Shown here: positions 17,986-26,925 of the stretch, in pieces
Numbering within the stretch: the first letter of the stretch is position 1
How the letters are laid out: each line of letters starts with the position of its first letter
Assembly (NCBI GenBank): GCA_028279065.1
Contig: JANQSY010000032.1
Span: 1 to 49,723 of the forward strand
Direction: 5' to 3'
Length of the DNA: 49,723 bases
From: Cytophagales bacterium
Lineage (GTDB): Bacteria; Bacteroidota; Bacteroidia; Cytophagales; CCMP332
Program-made: the position numbers and the translations under genes
The notes under the pieces: generated by a model
Seen by the model: the letters and a program-made list of their open reading frames with translations, nothing else
Databases searched by the model: none
What the model was told of the DNA's origin: nothing

Positions 17986-18522
17986 CTACACAATGAGTTT
18001 TTTTAATTCACGCAACGCAGTTCTAACCCTGGTTTTTACCGAACCAAGGGGTATGGACAAAGCTTCTGAGGCCTCAGAATGGGTGTAACCACCGAAATAA
18101 ATAATATCGATGATCTCCCTTAATTCAGGATCCAACTTTTGAACCTTCTCCTTTACTCCGATTTTATCGGTCCTTTGAGTTTCGGTGCCAAGGGATCCCA
18201 ATTTTATTTTTTGAATGTCAACATTTCGGTTGAATTCCTTTTTCCTGGTATGATCAATAGCCGAATTCCGCGCGATTGTCAGCATCCAGGTGTATAGATT
18301 AGCCTTTTGGACACTATATGAATCTATATTTCTCCAGATCTTCAAAAATACCTCTTGCAATATGTCGTTGGCATTTTCTTCCTTGGTCACAATCTTCAGG
18401 ATAACTCCATACAAAGTCGGGGCATACCTCTCATACAATAGCTCAAAACCCTTTTGATCCTTTGCTTTCAAAAGGGAAACAAGCTTCTGATTGTCAATGT
18501 TTTTATCTGAGGTAACGTGCAA
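17986..18522 (-). CDS. ECF sigma factor (SigK-like)
   Basis: 178 residues. Region 2 (LYERYAPTLYGVILKI, NDILQEVFLKIWRNID, LYTWMLTIARNSAIDHTR) and region 4 (LREIIDIIYFGGYTHSEASE, IPLGSVKTRVRTALREL) are both complete. It recruits RNA polymerase to stress-type promoters and is held by the anti-sigma encoded directly downstream without an intervening base. The start is read as TTG; the frame has a stop six codons upstream and no better ATG. The regulon is unknown, though RskA pairs often respond to envelope or oxidative stress. Confidence 0.9.
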   Translation of the reverse strand: MHVTSDKNIDNQKLVSLLKAKDQKGFELLYERYAPTLYGVILKIVTKEENANDILQEVFLKIWRNIDSYSVQKANLYTWMLTIARNSAIDHTRKKEFNRNVDIQKIKLGSLGTETQRTDKIGVKEKVQKLDPELREIIDIIYFGGYTHSEASEALSIPLGSVKTRVRTALRELKKLIV

Positions 18523-18610
18523 AAACTTCCCTGATTAATAAATGTGAAATGCTGTACTAGTATGAAAGGCCTTCACAAATAAAATACTATATCATTCCAA
18601 CTAAGCCATA

Positions 18611-19036
18611 TTATGCCATTTTTCTTGATCTAAAAAGCTGTACTTCTGATTTCCAGTTTCCCTTGCTTGACTCATTTTTGTCCAAACTTCCTCTCTCAAT
18701 CCAAAGCCTTGGAAATTGCCCTTCCTCCTCAAATCCCGTTTCCTTATTATCGTCCCGGCTGATGAAAGTTTCTGTTTCACCATCTGAATCAACTTCAATG
18801 TTGCCAAAGCACTTGAATCGAATGCTGATCAACTCACCATTGAAGTTCTTTAGTAAACGCACTAAATCCGACTTTCTAATTTTTCCATTGGATCTGGTTT
18901 CATGAAATTCCTTCCCATCGGTCCAATAGATTGAAACATTTGAAATATTCGGAATGTCTGAAAACTCAAGCAGGTCCATGAATGGTGTTGTCAGAACCAG
19001 GTATCCTTTTGAAGACACATGCTTCACTGCGATCAA
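18611..19036 (-). CDS. Hypothetical protein
   Basis: 141 residues without signal peptide or membrane helix. The first 75 residues look like a compact alpha/beta fold (GYLVLTTPFMDLLEFSDI, SNVSIYWTDGKEF, LVRLLKNFNGELISIRFK). The second half is acidic, then charged and probably disordered. I do not recognise a family. It lies 88 bp upstream of the sigma gene on the same strand, so co-transcription is possible but not shown. Confidence 0.5.
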   Translation of the reverse strand: MIAVKHVSSKGYLVLTTPFMDLLEFSDIPNISNVSIYWTDGKEFHETRSNGKIRKSDLVRLLKNFNGELISIRFKCFGNIEVDSDGETETFISRDDNKETGFEEEGQFPRLWIERGSLDKNESSKGNWKSEVQLFRSRKMA

Positions 19037-19223
19037 TTTTAGACTATTTACGAATCAGCACGATGATCGGATTTAGAAGAAAGAAAAAAATTGAAAAAAC
19101 CCGGCTAGTTGGGATGAAACCAAGGCCTGGGATGGATTCCAAACATAAATCCTTTCCATTTCTGCCATTTATCATAATCCTGTAGTAATAACAGGGGTAT
19201 CCTTGACCCTTAACAGTATTATT

Positions 19224-20648
19224 ATGGATACCCAAACCAGAAAAGAGACCGATCTGATCGGCACCATGGAGATCAATGCCGATTCCTATTATGGCATTCA
19301 TACCCAACGTGCGAAGGAAAACTTTAAGATCTCGAACACTCAGATAGGGGATTATCCGGTCTTCATACATGGGATGGTGACCACAAAAAAGGCATGTGCA
19401 TTGGCCAATAAGGAGATCGGCACCATACCAGCAGACAAGGCTGATATGATCATCCAGGCCTGTGACAAGATCCTGAAGAAACCCAGGAAATATTCGGCCT
19501 ATTTTCCAACAGATGTATTCCAGGGTGGCGCAGGAACTTCGGTGAACATGAATACCAACGAGGTAATTGCTAACCTGGCTTTGGAGCTTAATGGTCATGA
19601 AAAGGGTAGGTATGACATCCTTCATCCCATGGATCATGTCAACGCCTCTCAATCCACCAATGATGCATATCCCACAGGATTTCGGGTTTCCCTTTATTTC
19701 TATGTCAATCACCTGCTTGAAAAGTTGAACCACCTATGCACGGCCCTGGATCTCAAGGGTTCGGAGTTCGAGAAGGTCTTGAAAATGGGAAGGACCCAGT
19801 TGCAGGATGCTGTGCCCATGTCGTTGGGAGATGAATTCTCGGCCTGGGCAACCAACCTTAAAGAGGAGATAAAGAACCTGTTGAAGACTCGGGACCTGAT
19901 CTTGGAGGTAAACCTTGGAGGTACTGCGATTGGAACCGGATTGAATGCCCCGAAAGGTTTTGCGGACATCTCAATCAGTCATTTGCAGGAGCTGACCCGG
20001 GCCAACTTCGTGAAGGCAAGCAATCTCATCGAAGCCACCTCGGATACAGGAGCCTATGTAATGATCTCCGGGGCTTTGAAACGGACTGCGGTTAAGCTTT
20101 CCAAGATTTGCAATGATCTGAGGCTATTGAGTTCGGGTCCGCGTTGCGGGCTGAATGAGATCAACCTACCCGAACTGCAGGCGGGATCATCCATAATGCC
20201 CGCAAAGGTGAACCCTGTGATTCCGGAGGTGGTCAATCAGGTCTGCTTTAAGATCATCGGCAACGATGTTACCATTTCCTTTGCAGCAGAAGGAGGCCAG
20301 CTTCAATTGAACGTTATGGAGCCGGTCATTGCTCAATGCCTTTTTGAGTCCATCGAGCTTCTATCGAATTCAATGATCGCCCTTACCGAGAAGTGCATTC
20401 AAGGGATCACAGCCAATCCGGAATTGACGAAAGAAATGGTTCTGAATTCCATAGGGTTGATCACTTTCCTAAACCCTTATATCGGTCACCAGAAGGGGGA
20501 TGAGATAGGGAAGGAGGCAGCTGAGACAGGCAAGTCCATCAGGGAATTGATCCTTGAGAAAAAACTGATGTCAGAGGAAGAGATCGACAAGATCCTCAGC
20601 ACAGAGAACCTGATCCATCCTGAGTACAAGGCACATTTGTTCAAATAA
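19224..20648 (+). CDS. aspA: Aspartate ammonia-lyase (aspartase)
   Basis: 474 residues from the ATG at 19224; a TTG at 19203 would add seven. This is the fumarase/aspartase superfamily, reversibly deaminating L-aspartate to fumarate and ammonia in the cytoplasm. The opening [18 protein letters not shown], the [14 protein letters not shown] segment, [13 protein letters not shown], and the superfamily signature [11 protein letters not shown] carrying the catalytic-loop Ser are all present. A TGTAIGTG-like stretch reads [15 protein letters not shown]. Length is typical for AspA. Fumarase C shares this fold, but the [18 protein letters not shown]-terminus favours aspartase. It converges with the DUF4287 gene 3 bp away. 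Confidence 0.9.
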   Translation: MDTQTRKETDLIGTMEINADSYYGIHTQRAKENFKISNTQIGDYPVFIHGMVTTKKACALANKEIGTIPADKADMIIQACDKILKKPRKYSAYFPTDVFQGGAGTSVNMNTNEVIANLALELNGHEKGRYDILHPMDHVNASQSTNDAYPTGFRVSLYFYVNHLLEKLNHLCTALDLKGSEFEKVLKMGRTQLQDAVPMSLGDEFSAWATNLKEEIKNLLKTRDLILEVNLGGTAIGTGLNAPKGFADISISHLQELTRANFVKASNLIEATSDTGAYVMISGALKRTAVKLSKICNDLRLLSSGPRCGLNEINLPELQAGSSIMPAKVNPVIPEVVNQVCFKIIGNDVTISFAAEGGQLQLNVMEPVIAQCLFESIELLSNSMIALTEKCIQGITANPELTKEMVLNSIGLITFLNPYIGHQKGDEIGKEAAETGKSIRELILEKKLMSEEEIDKILSTENLIHPEYKAHLFK

Positions 20649-20651
20649 GAC

Positions 20652-21182
20652 TCATACCGACATCTCGTAAGCCTGTTTCAGCCAGTCGATCACTTCCTGA
20701 TCCACCATATCCAGACTCTCAATCCTGATCCTATGGGTGCACATTGCTCCAAAAGGACCTGAATCTTCAAGACGACCCTCATTGGGTATACCTTTTAATT
20801 TGAGTCCAAGATCGATCCTGGTTTTGGTTGCAGGTTTCACCAGAGCAAATTGGCGCTTTCGAATAAAGCTGACACTATCTTTTTTGGGAGTGATAGTTAT
20901 GTCTGATCCAAACTTCTCCATCTCTTCCCTTAGCTTATCATAGATCGGTTTAAGATCTGCCTTGCCCTCATACTGATTCGACATCAGGTCTAAATCGTCC
21001 ATCGATCCGGCATCCGCACTTCGGGCCTTAAGAGCGACGAAGTTGGCAAAACCATGGGTGAAACCATGTTCCGCTTTGAGGAAATCAATGATGGCTTTAT
21101 GCTTTTCAATGCCAGACGCTTTTACCACTCCAATCCAATGATCCAATGACTTTCCGGTCTTTTCCAATAGTCCTTGTTCCAT
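20652..21182 (-). CDS. DUF4287/DUF5655 domain protein
   Basis: 176 residues in two parts: an N-terminal DUF4287 helical domain (LLEKTGKSLDHWIGVVK, HKAIIDFLKAEHGFTHGFAN) and a C-terminal DUF5655 domain (YEGKADLKPIYDKLREEM, SFIRKRQFALVKPATKTRID, LKLKG). This combination is common in soil and marine bacteria; the second domain resembles the DNA- or transport-associated YdhG-like fold. The function is unknown. It is the first gene after the convergent aspA and is followed by a DUF1761 and an AraC gene on the same strand. Confidence 0.8.
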   Translation of the reverse strand: MEQGLLEKTGKSLDHWIGVVKASGIEKHKAIIDFLKAEHGFTHGFANFVALKARSADAGSMDDLDLMSNQYEGKADLKPIYDKLREEMEKFGSDITITPKKDSVSFIRKRQFALVKPATKTRIDLGLKLKGIPNEGRLEDSGPFGAMCTHRIRIESLDMVDQEVIDWLKQAYEMSV

Positions 21183-21192
21183 AATTTTTCTT

Positions 21193-21603
21193 TTACCAGG
21201 CTCCCAATATCAAACCCATCAGGGTAAGCGAAACTACGCAGTAGCCTGCATTGATGATAAAAGCCTTCATCGACCTCATTTCAAACAAATAGAGGATACC
21301 TATCATAGTGGCTACCCATCCCAATCCGGCCAGAAATCCTGCAATGGCCCCAAAAGCAAGGTCAGCCTCAACCCCGATGAACATTTCAAGATTGACTGCA
21401 GCAATCAATGCGAGCAACAGGGAAAGGCCAAAGGTTTTTGGAACACTCCTTTTTTTCAGGTCCTCTTCCGTAAAACCGAATTCCTTCATCCAGGCAACAC
21501 CAAACATCGGTCCGTACCATATTCCACCCACCAGGAAGGACGATACGGCCGCAACTATCACCGAAAGCCAACTGATATTCGAGAATGCACTTGAGATATC
21601 CAT
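21193..21603 (-). CDS. DUF1761-family membrane protein
   Basis: 136 residues from the ATG at 21603; an upstream start at 21699 would add 32 residues and overlap the AraC gene, and is less likely. Four helices are visible: SWLSVIVAAVSSFLVGGIWY with the family's GxxWYGPxF motif, then LLALIAAVNLEMFIG, GAIAGFLAGLGWVATMIGIL and the C-terminal VVSLTLMGLILG. DUF1761 proteins are small inner-membrane proteins of unknown role. It precedes the DUF4287 gene by 10 bp, so the two are probably co-transcribed. Confidence 0.8.
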   Translation of the reverse strand: MDISSAFSNISWLSVIVAAVSSFLVGGIWYGPMFGVAWMKEFGFTEEDLKKRSVPKTFGLSLLLALIAAVNLEMFIGVEADLAFGAIAGFLAGLGWVATMIGILYLFEMRSMKAFIINAGYCVVSLTLMGLILGAW

Positions 21604-21661
21604 GATCTTTTTTTGGACAAGATTAAACTCCTTTGAGATGGCGGTATAGTAAAAAATTAAC

Positions 21662-22492
21662 CTAAGAGTGATCGAGAGGAAAGAAATTGGGTTCCTCATG
21701 CTGCCTGTCCTGGTCTATGAACTCCTGTGGATTGAAGCCTGAGAAGTGCTTAAATTCCTTGATAAAATAGGACTGATCCGAAAATCCGCATTCGTAGGCT
21801 ATGCTGGCCCAACTCAGCTTTTCCTTGTTTTGGATCTTTGCCAGGATCTCATTGAATCGAATGATCCTGTGAGTATACTTGGGGTTTAACCCCACATACT
21901 TTTTGAATTGATCGATCAAGTGTTTCTGGGAGTTGGGATAGCTTCCACCGTTGTTCATATGACCGTTGATATAGGGCTCTTTCTCAAGCTTTGAATAAAA
22001 CTCAAGTAGGTCGGAGGGGGGAAGGAGATCTGTACTAAGTCTTTTCAAGAGCCAGCTTTCGGTAAGCTGGAATTTTTCATTAGAACTGCCCGCTGACACC
22101 AATTCTTCCCTTAAATCCAACAAGATTCCACCCATGATCTGGTCGCCATGCACCACTTTTTCGCTTATACTATCCAATGGAAGCTGCAGGAATGGAAACG
22201 CCCCAAATGGCTTGAACTGGATAACAAACATTTCTGAATTCTTATGTGCGGAAATCGAAATGTAGTTTCTATGAGGTCCGGATACCCAAACTTTTGTGAA
22301 GGTCTCCTTGGGTTTTAAAGTATCATTATCAAAGGTGTTGCGGGGTATATCATCCAGTTCAAAAATGATATAGGTATGACCTGTCGGCACCACTCTTTCA
22401 ATGGAATGATCCGGCACGAAGTCCTTGAAATGGAAGATTGCCTCCACATATGAAGCTAGGCCCTCGGGTAAAATATGGGTTTCGAAAGTCAT
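21662..22492 (-). CDS. AraC-family transcriptional regulator
   Basis: 276 residues. The N-terminal sensor half is the AraC-type domain that opens HILPEGLASYVEAIFHF and contains FVIQFKPFGAFPF. The C-terminal pair of helix-turn-helices has LSWASIAYECGFSDQSYFIK and FKHFSGFNPQEF, the AraC signature. The ligand is unknown. It lies 58 bp before the DUF1761 gene on the same strand, and its own upstream region abuts the divergent PadR 2 gene. Confidence 0.9.
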   Translation of the reverse strand: MTFETHILPEGLASYVEAIFHFKDFVPDHSIERVVPTGHTYIIFELDDIPRNTFDNDTLKPKETFTKVWVSGPHRNYISISAHKNSEMFVIQFKPFGAFPFLQLPLDSISEKVVHGDQIMGGILLDLREELVSAGSSNEKFQLTESWLLKRLSTDLLPPSDLLEFYSKLEKEPYINGHMNNGGSYPNSQKHLIDQFKKYVGLNPKYTHRIIRFNEILAKIQNKEKLSWASIAYECGFSDQSYFIKEFKHFSGFNPQEFIDQDRQHEEPNFFPLDHS

Positions 22493-22649
22493 GGTCCTTT
22501 TTCAGAATTCAAATTTAGTCGCTGAGAGATTATCAAAAATTAGCCGAAATCAAAAATCCGCCGTTCACCATTCAGCATCCATCATTCATCATTTTTTAAG
22601 CTGTTTTCTGGTCTTAGGTCTTACATTTGAAGATACTTTGGTATTCTAG

Positions 22650-22677
22650 GTATATAGAACAATAGAGTATATAGAAA
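22650..22677 (+). promoter_or_regulatory. Direct repeats upstream of PadR 2, possible autoregulatory site
   Basis: GTATATAGAA occurs at 22650-22659 and again at 22668-22677, a spacing of 18 bases, with the PadR ATG eight bases after the second copy. A related TACTTTG stretch precedes it. PadR regulators commonly bind AT-rich sites at their own promoters, so an operator is plausible; the site has not been tested. Confidence 0.35.
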
Positions 22678-22685
22678 ACAACAAG

Positions 22686-23027
22686 ATGATCTCAAAGAAT
22701 TTAACCGCCGCATCCACCAAACCCATTATTCTGGGAATACTCAAGCAGGGTAATAGCTATGGCTATCTCATCATCAAGAAGGTTAAAGAACTCTCCGGAG
22801 GTAGTATGGAATGGTCGGACGGTATGCTATACCCGGTATTGCACCGTCTGGAGAAGGACAAGCTGATCCAGTCCAAATGGACCATGAGCGACAATGCCAG
22901 GCCAAGAAAGTACTACAGGATCACAGAAGCCGGCAAGAAGGCCCTGGCTGAGGAGAAGAAACAATGGCTTCAGATCAATGCAGTCTTGAACGAGATCTGG
23001 GATATTAAAACCAGCAGGATACTTTGA
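22686..23027 (+). CDS. PadR-family transcriptional regulator 2
   Basis: 113 residues with the PadR winged helix: KPIILGILKQGNSYGYLIIK, the recognition segment WSDGMLYPVLHRLEKDKLI, and the wing ARPRKYYRITEAGKKAL. It is only distantly similar to PadR 1 in this window, so the two cassettes are not a recent tandem copy. Its TGA is 2 bp before the permease ATG, giving the same PadR-permease architecture as at 14231-17171. Confidence 0.9.
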   Translation: MISKNLTAASTKPIILGILKQGNSYGYLIIKKVKELSGGSMEWSDGMLYPVLHRLEKDKLIQSKWTMSDNARPRKYYRITEAGKKALAEEKKQWLQINAVLNEIWDIKTSRIL

Positions 23028-23029
23028 GC

Positions 23030-25651
23030 ATGTTCGATCTCGACCAATCAATAAAGGAATGGCTCAAGCTATTCAGAAGGCACCCGGCCTTCGGACATGG
23101 CTCCGTCCAGGAAATGGAAGTCCACCTCAGGGATCATATCGACGATCTCATTTCAGCGGGAAAAGGGGAAAAAGAGGCATTCGAATTGGCTGTATCAGAG
23201 TTTGGTGAGATCAGACCCATGGCAGAGGAGGAATTCGAAAACCTGAGAAGGAAGTCTCGATTTATTTCCATCAGTCATTCTTCATTGTTTTACAATTACC
23301 TCAAGAGCGCGACCAGGAACATCAAGAAACATAAACTCTTTTCTTTCATTAATCTGCTGGGATTGACAATGGGCCTGACCATAGTCCTGTTGATCGGTCT
23401 TTTCGTATCCGATGAGTTGAGCTTTGATCAATTCCATGCAAAGAAGGACAGAATCTACAGGGTGGTTGAAAATCAGTACTATGAAGGGCAGGAGGTATTC
23501 CCCGTGGCAGTGACCCCAACGGGTCTGGGACCGGCATTGGTAGAGACTTATCCAGAGGTCCTGAATCAAACCAGGGTCAGCAGAGAGGTCTACACGTTTG
23601 AACTGGGAGAAAAAAAGATCCGGGAAAGGGGCGGGGTGATGGTGGATGCGACCTTCTTCGAGATACTCTCATATCCATTGCTTCGGGGAGACCTGGAAAA
23701 ATTCGATAAGCATCTTAACAGCCTGATTCTTTGTGAGGCCATGGCTGAAAAGTACTTCCCCGATGAGGATCCCATTGGAAAAACGATCAGCCTAAGCGGT
23801 GAAGAATATATCATATATGGGATCTTAAAAGACATCCCAAGAAATTCTCACCTCCAATTTAAGTACGCCACCAACTTCAAAAAATACGTTTCCGAAAACT
23901 CGGACCGAGCCAATAACTTCTCAACGAACTGGCTCTATACCTACGTTGAGGTGGTCGAAGACCATCAACTGGATTCGCTCAACAGCAAGGTCGAACACAC
24001 GATCAAGGATAATAATGAAGGCTCTGTAACAGATATCTATTTCCAGCCGGTCCCTGAGATCTATCTGGGCACCGTTGACTTTGTAGTAGAGACCAACACC
24101 AAAGGTGAGATGCTGTATGTCAAGGTATTCTCCATGGTCGCGATCTTCATATTGCTGATATCCTGTATCAATTTCATGAATCTCTCCACTGCCAGATCCA
24201 CCAACAGGGCCAAGGAAGTGGGATTGAGAAAAACCATTGGCGCCAATCGAACTCAGCTGATCTTCCAGTTCTTGAGTGAATCCATCCTTTTGAGCCTGAT
24301 CGCAATGGTTTTCGCGGTGATCATCGCCACCTTGATGCTTCCGAGTTTCAATGAGATCACCCATAAAGAAATGGAGATCAACTCGTTGATCGGGTCTGAT
24401 CTTGGCTTGAAATTGTTCTTGGGATTACTGATCTCCGCCCTGATCACAGGGCTTATAGCCGGAAGTTATCCCGCGATGTATCTGAGTTCAATCCAACCAA
24501 CTCAAATACTTAGTTCACAAGTAGTTATAGTAAAAAAAAGATTCGGATTAAGGCGGACCCTGGTAGTACTCCAATTCATGATCTCGGTGTCTCTGATCAT
24601 TGGGACTATCGTGGTTTACCAGCAACTGGATTATATCCGAAACATGGATATCGGCTTCAACAAGGAAAATATCATCTATCTAGATGTCACTCGGAAAAAG
24701 GCTCGTCTTTTTGCCGCAGAGATGGGGGGTAAGCCCGGAGTGGTTTCAGTTGGACTATCGAATCGACATCCGGCCTATATTCTTAGCAGTTCAAGCGGAT
24801 TTCAATGGCCCGGAAAAGACCTGGAAAAGAAATTCCTGATGCATTACATGTCAATGGATGAGAATTATTTCCCCACTATGGAAATGAGAATGGTGGAGGG
24901 CAGGAATTTCTTCCATACTGATACCCTGGTCGTGATCATCAATGAACGGGCGTTGGCGATGATGGATCTGGAGAATCCGATTGGCAAGAAACTCTATGGC
25001 GCTTATGATGATAGCGTGGCCGCAACCATAGTGGGAGTGGTCAAGGATTTCAATTTCAAGTCCGTTCATACCCCTGTAGAGCCTTTGCTGGTCTTTAAAG
25101 GAGGGCCCGAGAGCTTGGGAATGGTCTTCATCAAATATGAGAATGAAGCAAGGGAAAGTATAAAAGGCACAATTGACGGGGTGTATAAGGATGTATTTCC
25201 AGACGGTGATCTAAACTTCTATTTCCTTGATGATGATTTTGATGAACTTTATGAAGCTGAGGAGGCCACTGGCAAATTGTCCGGCTATTTTGCTGCCTTT
25301 GCCATTCTGATCTCCTGTTTAGGATTGTTCGGTCTGGTATCCTATGCCGCAGAGCAAAGGGTAAGGGAAATCGGTATCAGAAAGGTTTACGGAGCAAGCG
25401 TTCGCAATCTTTTTATTCTTCAAGCCTATGATTTCATCCGATTGGTGGTGCTATCCCTGTTGTTTTCGATCCCCATAGGATGGTACGCCATGAGCGATTG
25501 GTTGGAAAACTACGCTTACAGGGTGGATCTATCGATCTGGGTCTTCATGGGATCGGCCTTGATCGCCATCCTGATATCCATACTCACCGTTAGCTATCAA
25601 ACCATACGCTCAGCCCTAAGAAATCCTGCTGACGCGATCAGGAGCATTTGA
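23030..25651 (+). CDS. MacB/FtsX-type ABC transporter permease 2
   Basis: 873 residues from the ATG just after PadR 2. The first 75 residues are a permease-prefix domain (FGHGSVQEMEVHLRDHIDDL). Then come a first helix (LFSFINLLGLTMGLTIVLLI), a MacB_PCD domain, an FtsX block with EVGLRKTIGA, a second MacB_PCD, and a second FtsX block with REIGIRKVYGAS. The arrangement matches permease 1. No ATPase is adjacent. These permeases span the inner membrane and probably drive extracytoplasmic conformational change. The PadR partner likely represses it. Confidence 0.9.
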   Translation: MFDLDQSIKEWLKLFRRHPAFGHGSVQEMEVHLRDHIDDLISAGKGEKEAFELAVSEFGEIRPMAEEEFENLRRKSRFISISHSSLFYNYLKSATRNIKKHKLFSFINLLGLTMGLTIVLLIGLFVSDELSFDQFHAKKDRIYRVVENQYYEGQEVFPVAVTPTGLGPALVETYPEVLNQTRVSREVYTFELGEKKIRERGGVMVDATFFEILSYPLLRGDLEKFDKHLNSLILCEAMAEKYFPDEDPIGKTISLSGEEYIIYGILKDIPRNSHLQFKYATNFKKYVSENSDRANNFSTNWLYTYVEVVEDHQLDSLNSKVEHTIKDNNEGSVTDIYFQPVPEIYLGTVDFVVETNTKGEMLYVKVFSMVAIFILLISCINFMNLSTARSTNRAKEVGLRKTIGANRTQLIFQFLSESILLSLIAMVFAVIIATLMLPSFNEITHKEMEINSLIGSDLGLKLFLGLLISALITGLIAGSYPAMYLSSIQPTQILSSQVVIVKKRFGLRRTLVVLQFMISVSLIIGTIVVYQQLDYIRNMDIGFNKENIIYLDVTRKKARLFAAEMGGKPGVVSVGLSNRHPAYILSSSSGFQWPGKDLEKKFLMHYMSMDENYFPTMEMRMVEGRNFFHTDTLVVIINERALAMMDLENPIGKKLYGAYDDSVAATIVGVVKDFNFKSVHTPVEPLLVFKGGPESLGMVFIKYENEARESIKGTIDGVYKDVFPDGDLNFYFLDDDFDELYEAEEATGKLSGYFAAFAILISCLGLFGLVSYAAEQRVREIGIRKVYGASVRNLFILQAYDFIRLVVLSLLFSIPIGWYAMSDWLENYAYRVDLSIWVFMGSALIAILISILTVSYQTIRSALRNPADAIRSI

Positions 25652-25746
25652 CTTCAAAGGGATTCTTTTCAACTCATCTTTGGGGCAAACACAATAATGC
25701 TGCCATTGGATTGTGTTCTTCTAACATCAATTTGTATATTTTCCAA

Positions 25747-25938
25747 ATGAAGCACTTCATTATAGTATTGGTTGTAGGAATGCTTACTCTGGCCATTATG
25801 CTGTTGCTATATCGGCCCGAAGTGATGGAGGATGTCTGGCTGTGGTTGATCGGATTGATAGGGACCATTATTGGGGCCTTTAAAAAAATGATCGAAGGCC
25901 TTCAGAAGTACTTCAAAAAATTGGATCCTAATCCATAA
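25747..25938 (+). CDS. Small two-helix membrane protein, first gene of the 25.7-35.6 kb cluster
   Basis: 63 residues from the ATG at 25747 (an earlier start at 25648 runs through the permease stop region and is less likely). Two hydrophobic helices (FIIVLVVGMLTLAIMLLLY and WLWLIGLIGTIIGAFKKM) are followed by a lysine-rich amphipathic C-terminus, FKKMIEGLQKYFKK. The shape is holin-like, but nothing else supports lysis, and I do not assign it. It is followed 15 bp later by a larger membrane protein. Confidence 0.6.
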   Translation: MKHFIIVLVVGMLTLAIMLLLYRPEVMEDVWLWLIGLIGTIIGAFKKMIEGLQKYFKKLDPNP

Positions 25939-25953
25939 ACAAATATTGCTGCT

Positions 25954-26922
25954 ATGGAATCTAAACCTAAACCATCTCTTTTAAAGATCATTTCCTACAT
26001 CGTTCTGGGAGTTCTGTTCCTTTCAATTCTAGGGATATTCTTCATGGACGGATTTATGAAACAGCTTTCCAGAGTTGTAGGACTCCTGAGTTTACTTTTC
26101 TGGATTATTGTTTTCATTGGGATCAAGATCCCGGTCCTTTCCAAAAAGCCTCCGCATGTTCAGATCATTCTAGGGATCACCGTTTTTATTTTGATCATTT
26201 CCGTGGTAGGCACAATGTACCTTCTGGACAGTGGATTGGGTGTATTTACCGCCATTGGTTTTTTGGTGCTAATGGTCTGGATCAATGTCTTCCTTGGCTA
26301 CTTTATATGGGCTACATATTTCTATAACCTCAATTATGGGGTTTCCCAAGGGGTTTGGGCAAAAATTGAAGAAGAGAAAAAGAAGAAAGGGGAAGGAAAA
26401 CCCTATGACCCTGACACCTTGGGTGATGAGCCTCTGTATAACCCGTATGGCGACCAGACTTTCGGACTCCCTCCTGGCACGGTAAGGGGCATGATAGCCT
26501 TTTCCTTGCTTTTTGGGGGAACAGCCCTGCTGTTGGTCAACTTTGGCGTGGAGAGTGAGCTGGAAGCCAACAGCATTTTCAGGGATCAGTTTGAGTTTTT
26601 TAAGACCGCATTTCTGATGATGGTGGCTTTTTATTTTGGCAGCAGGTCACTGAAATATCTTACCGACTCCAAAGAAACCGATACGGATCAAAAGCACACC
26701 CCAAATGCCCAAAAGAAAGGCGAGGAATCCAGGTCTCTGCCTGATCCACCAAAGGATCCCAATGCAGGGGGAGGGAGCTCCTCAGGAGATGCTCCCAATC
26801 CAGTGCCCGGCGATGTAGTGTTGATCGATAGCACCGACCCAACAGGGGACAAAAGAGTTAAACCGGGAACAGAGCAGCCAATAATCCCAATTGATCCTAT
26901 GGCCAAACCCAGCGACTCCTGA
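25954..26922 (+). CDS. Multi-helix membrane protein with FYFGSRS motif, unknown function
   Basis: 322 residues. About four helices lie in the first 125 residues, then a basic loop (EEEKKKKGEGKPYD), then a module with PPGTVRGMIAFSLLFGGTAL and MMVAFYFGSRSLK (about 175-230). A G-T-V-R-x-x-x-A...FYFGSRS pattern recurs in otherwise unrelated bacterial membrane proteins, to my memory without a known role. The last 80 residues are Pro/Gly/Asp-rich and probably disordered. It is separated from the DUF4230 lipoprotein by 3 bp, so they are coupled. Confidence 0.65.
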   Translation: MESKPKPSLLKIISYIVLGVLFLSILGIFFMDGFMKQLSRVVGLLSLLFWIIVFIGIKIPVLSKKPPHVQIILGITVFILIISVVGTMYLLDSGLGVFTAIGFLVLMVWINVFLGYFIWATYFYNLNYGVSQGVWAKIEEEKKKKGEGKPYDPDTLGDEPLYNPYGDQTFGLPPGTVRGMIAFSLLFGGTALLLVNFGVESELEANSIFRDQFEFFKTAFLMMVAFYFGSRSLKYLTDSKETDTDQKHTPNAQKKGEESRSLPDPPKDPNAGGGSSSGDAPNPVPGDVVLIDSTDPTGDKRVKPGTEQPIIPIDPMAKPSDS

Positions 26923-26925
26923 TCC

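Noticed and set aside
19044-19733. A 229-codon minus-strand frame opposite aspA
   Set aside because: It lies mostly antisense to a well-conserved aspartase and shows no domain, only a composition shadow.
23921-24364. A 147-codon minus-strand frame inside permease 2
   Set aside because: Antisense to conserved FtsX and MacB_PCD sequence; low-complexity with no recognisable fold.
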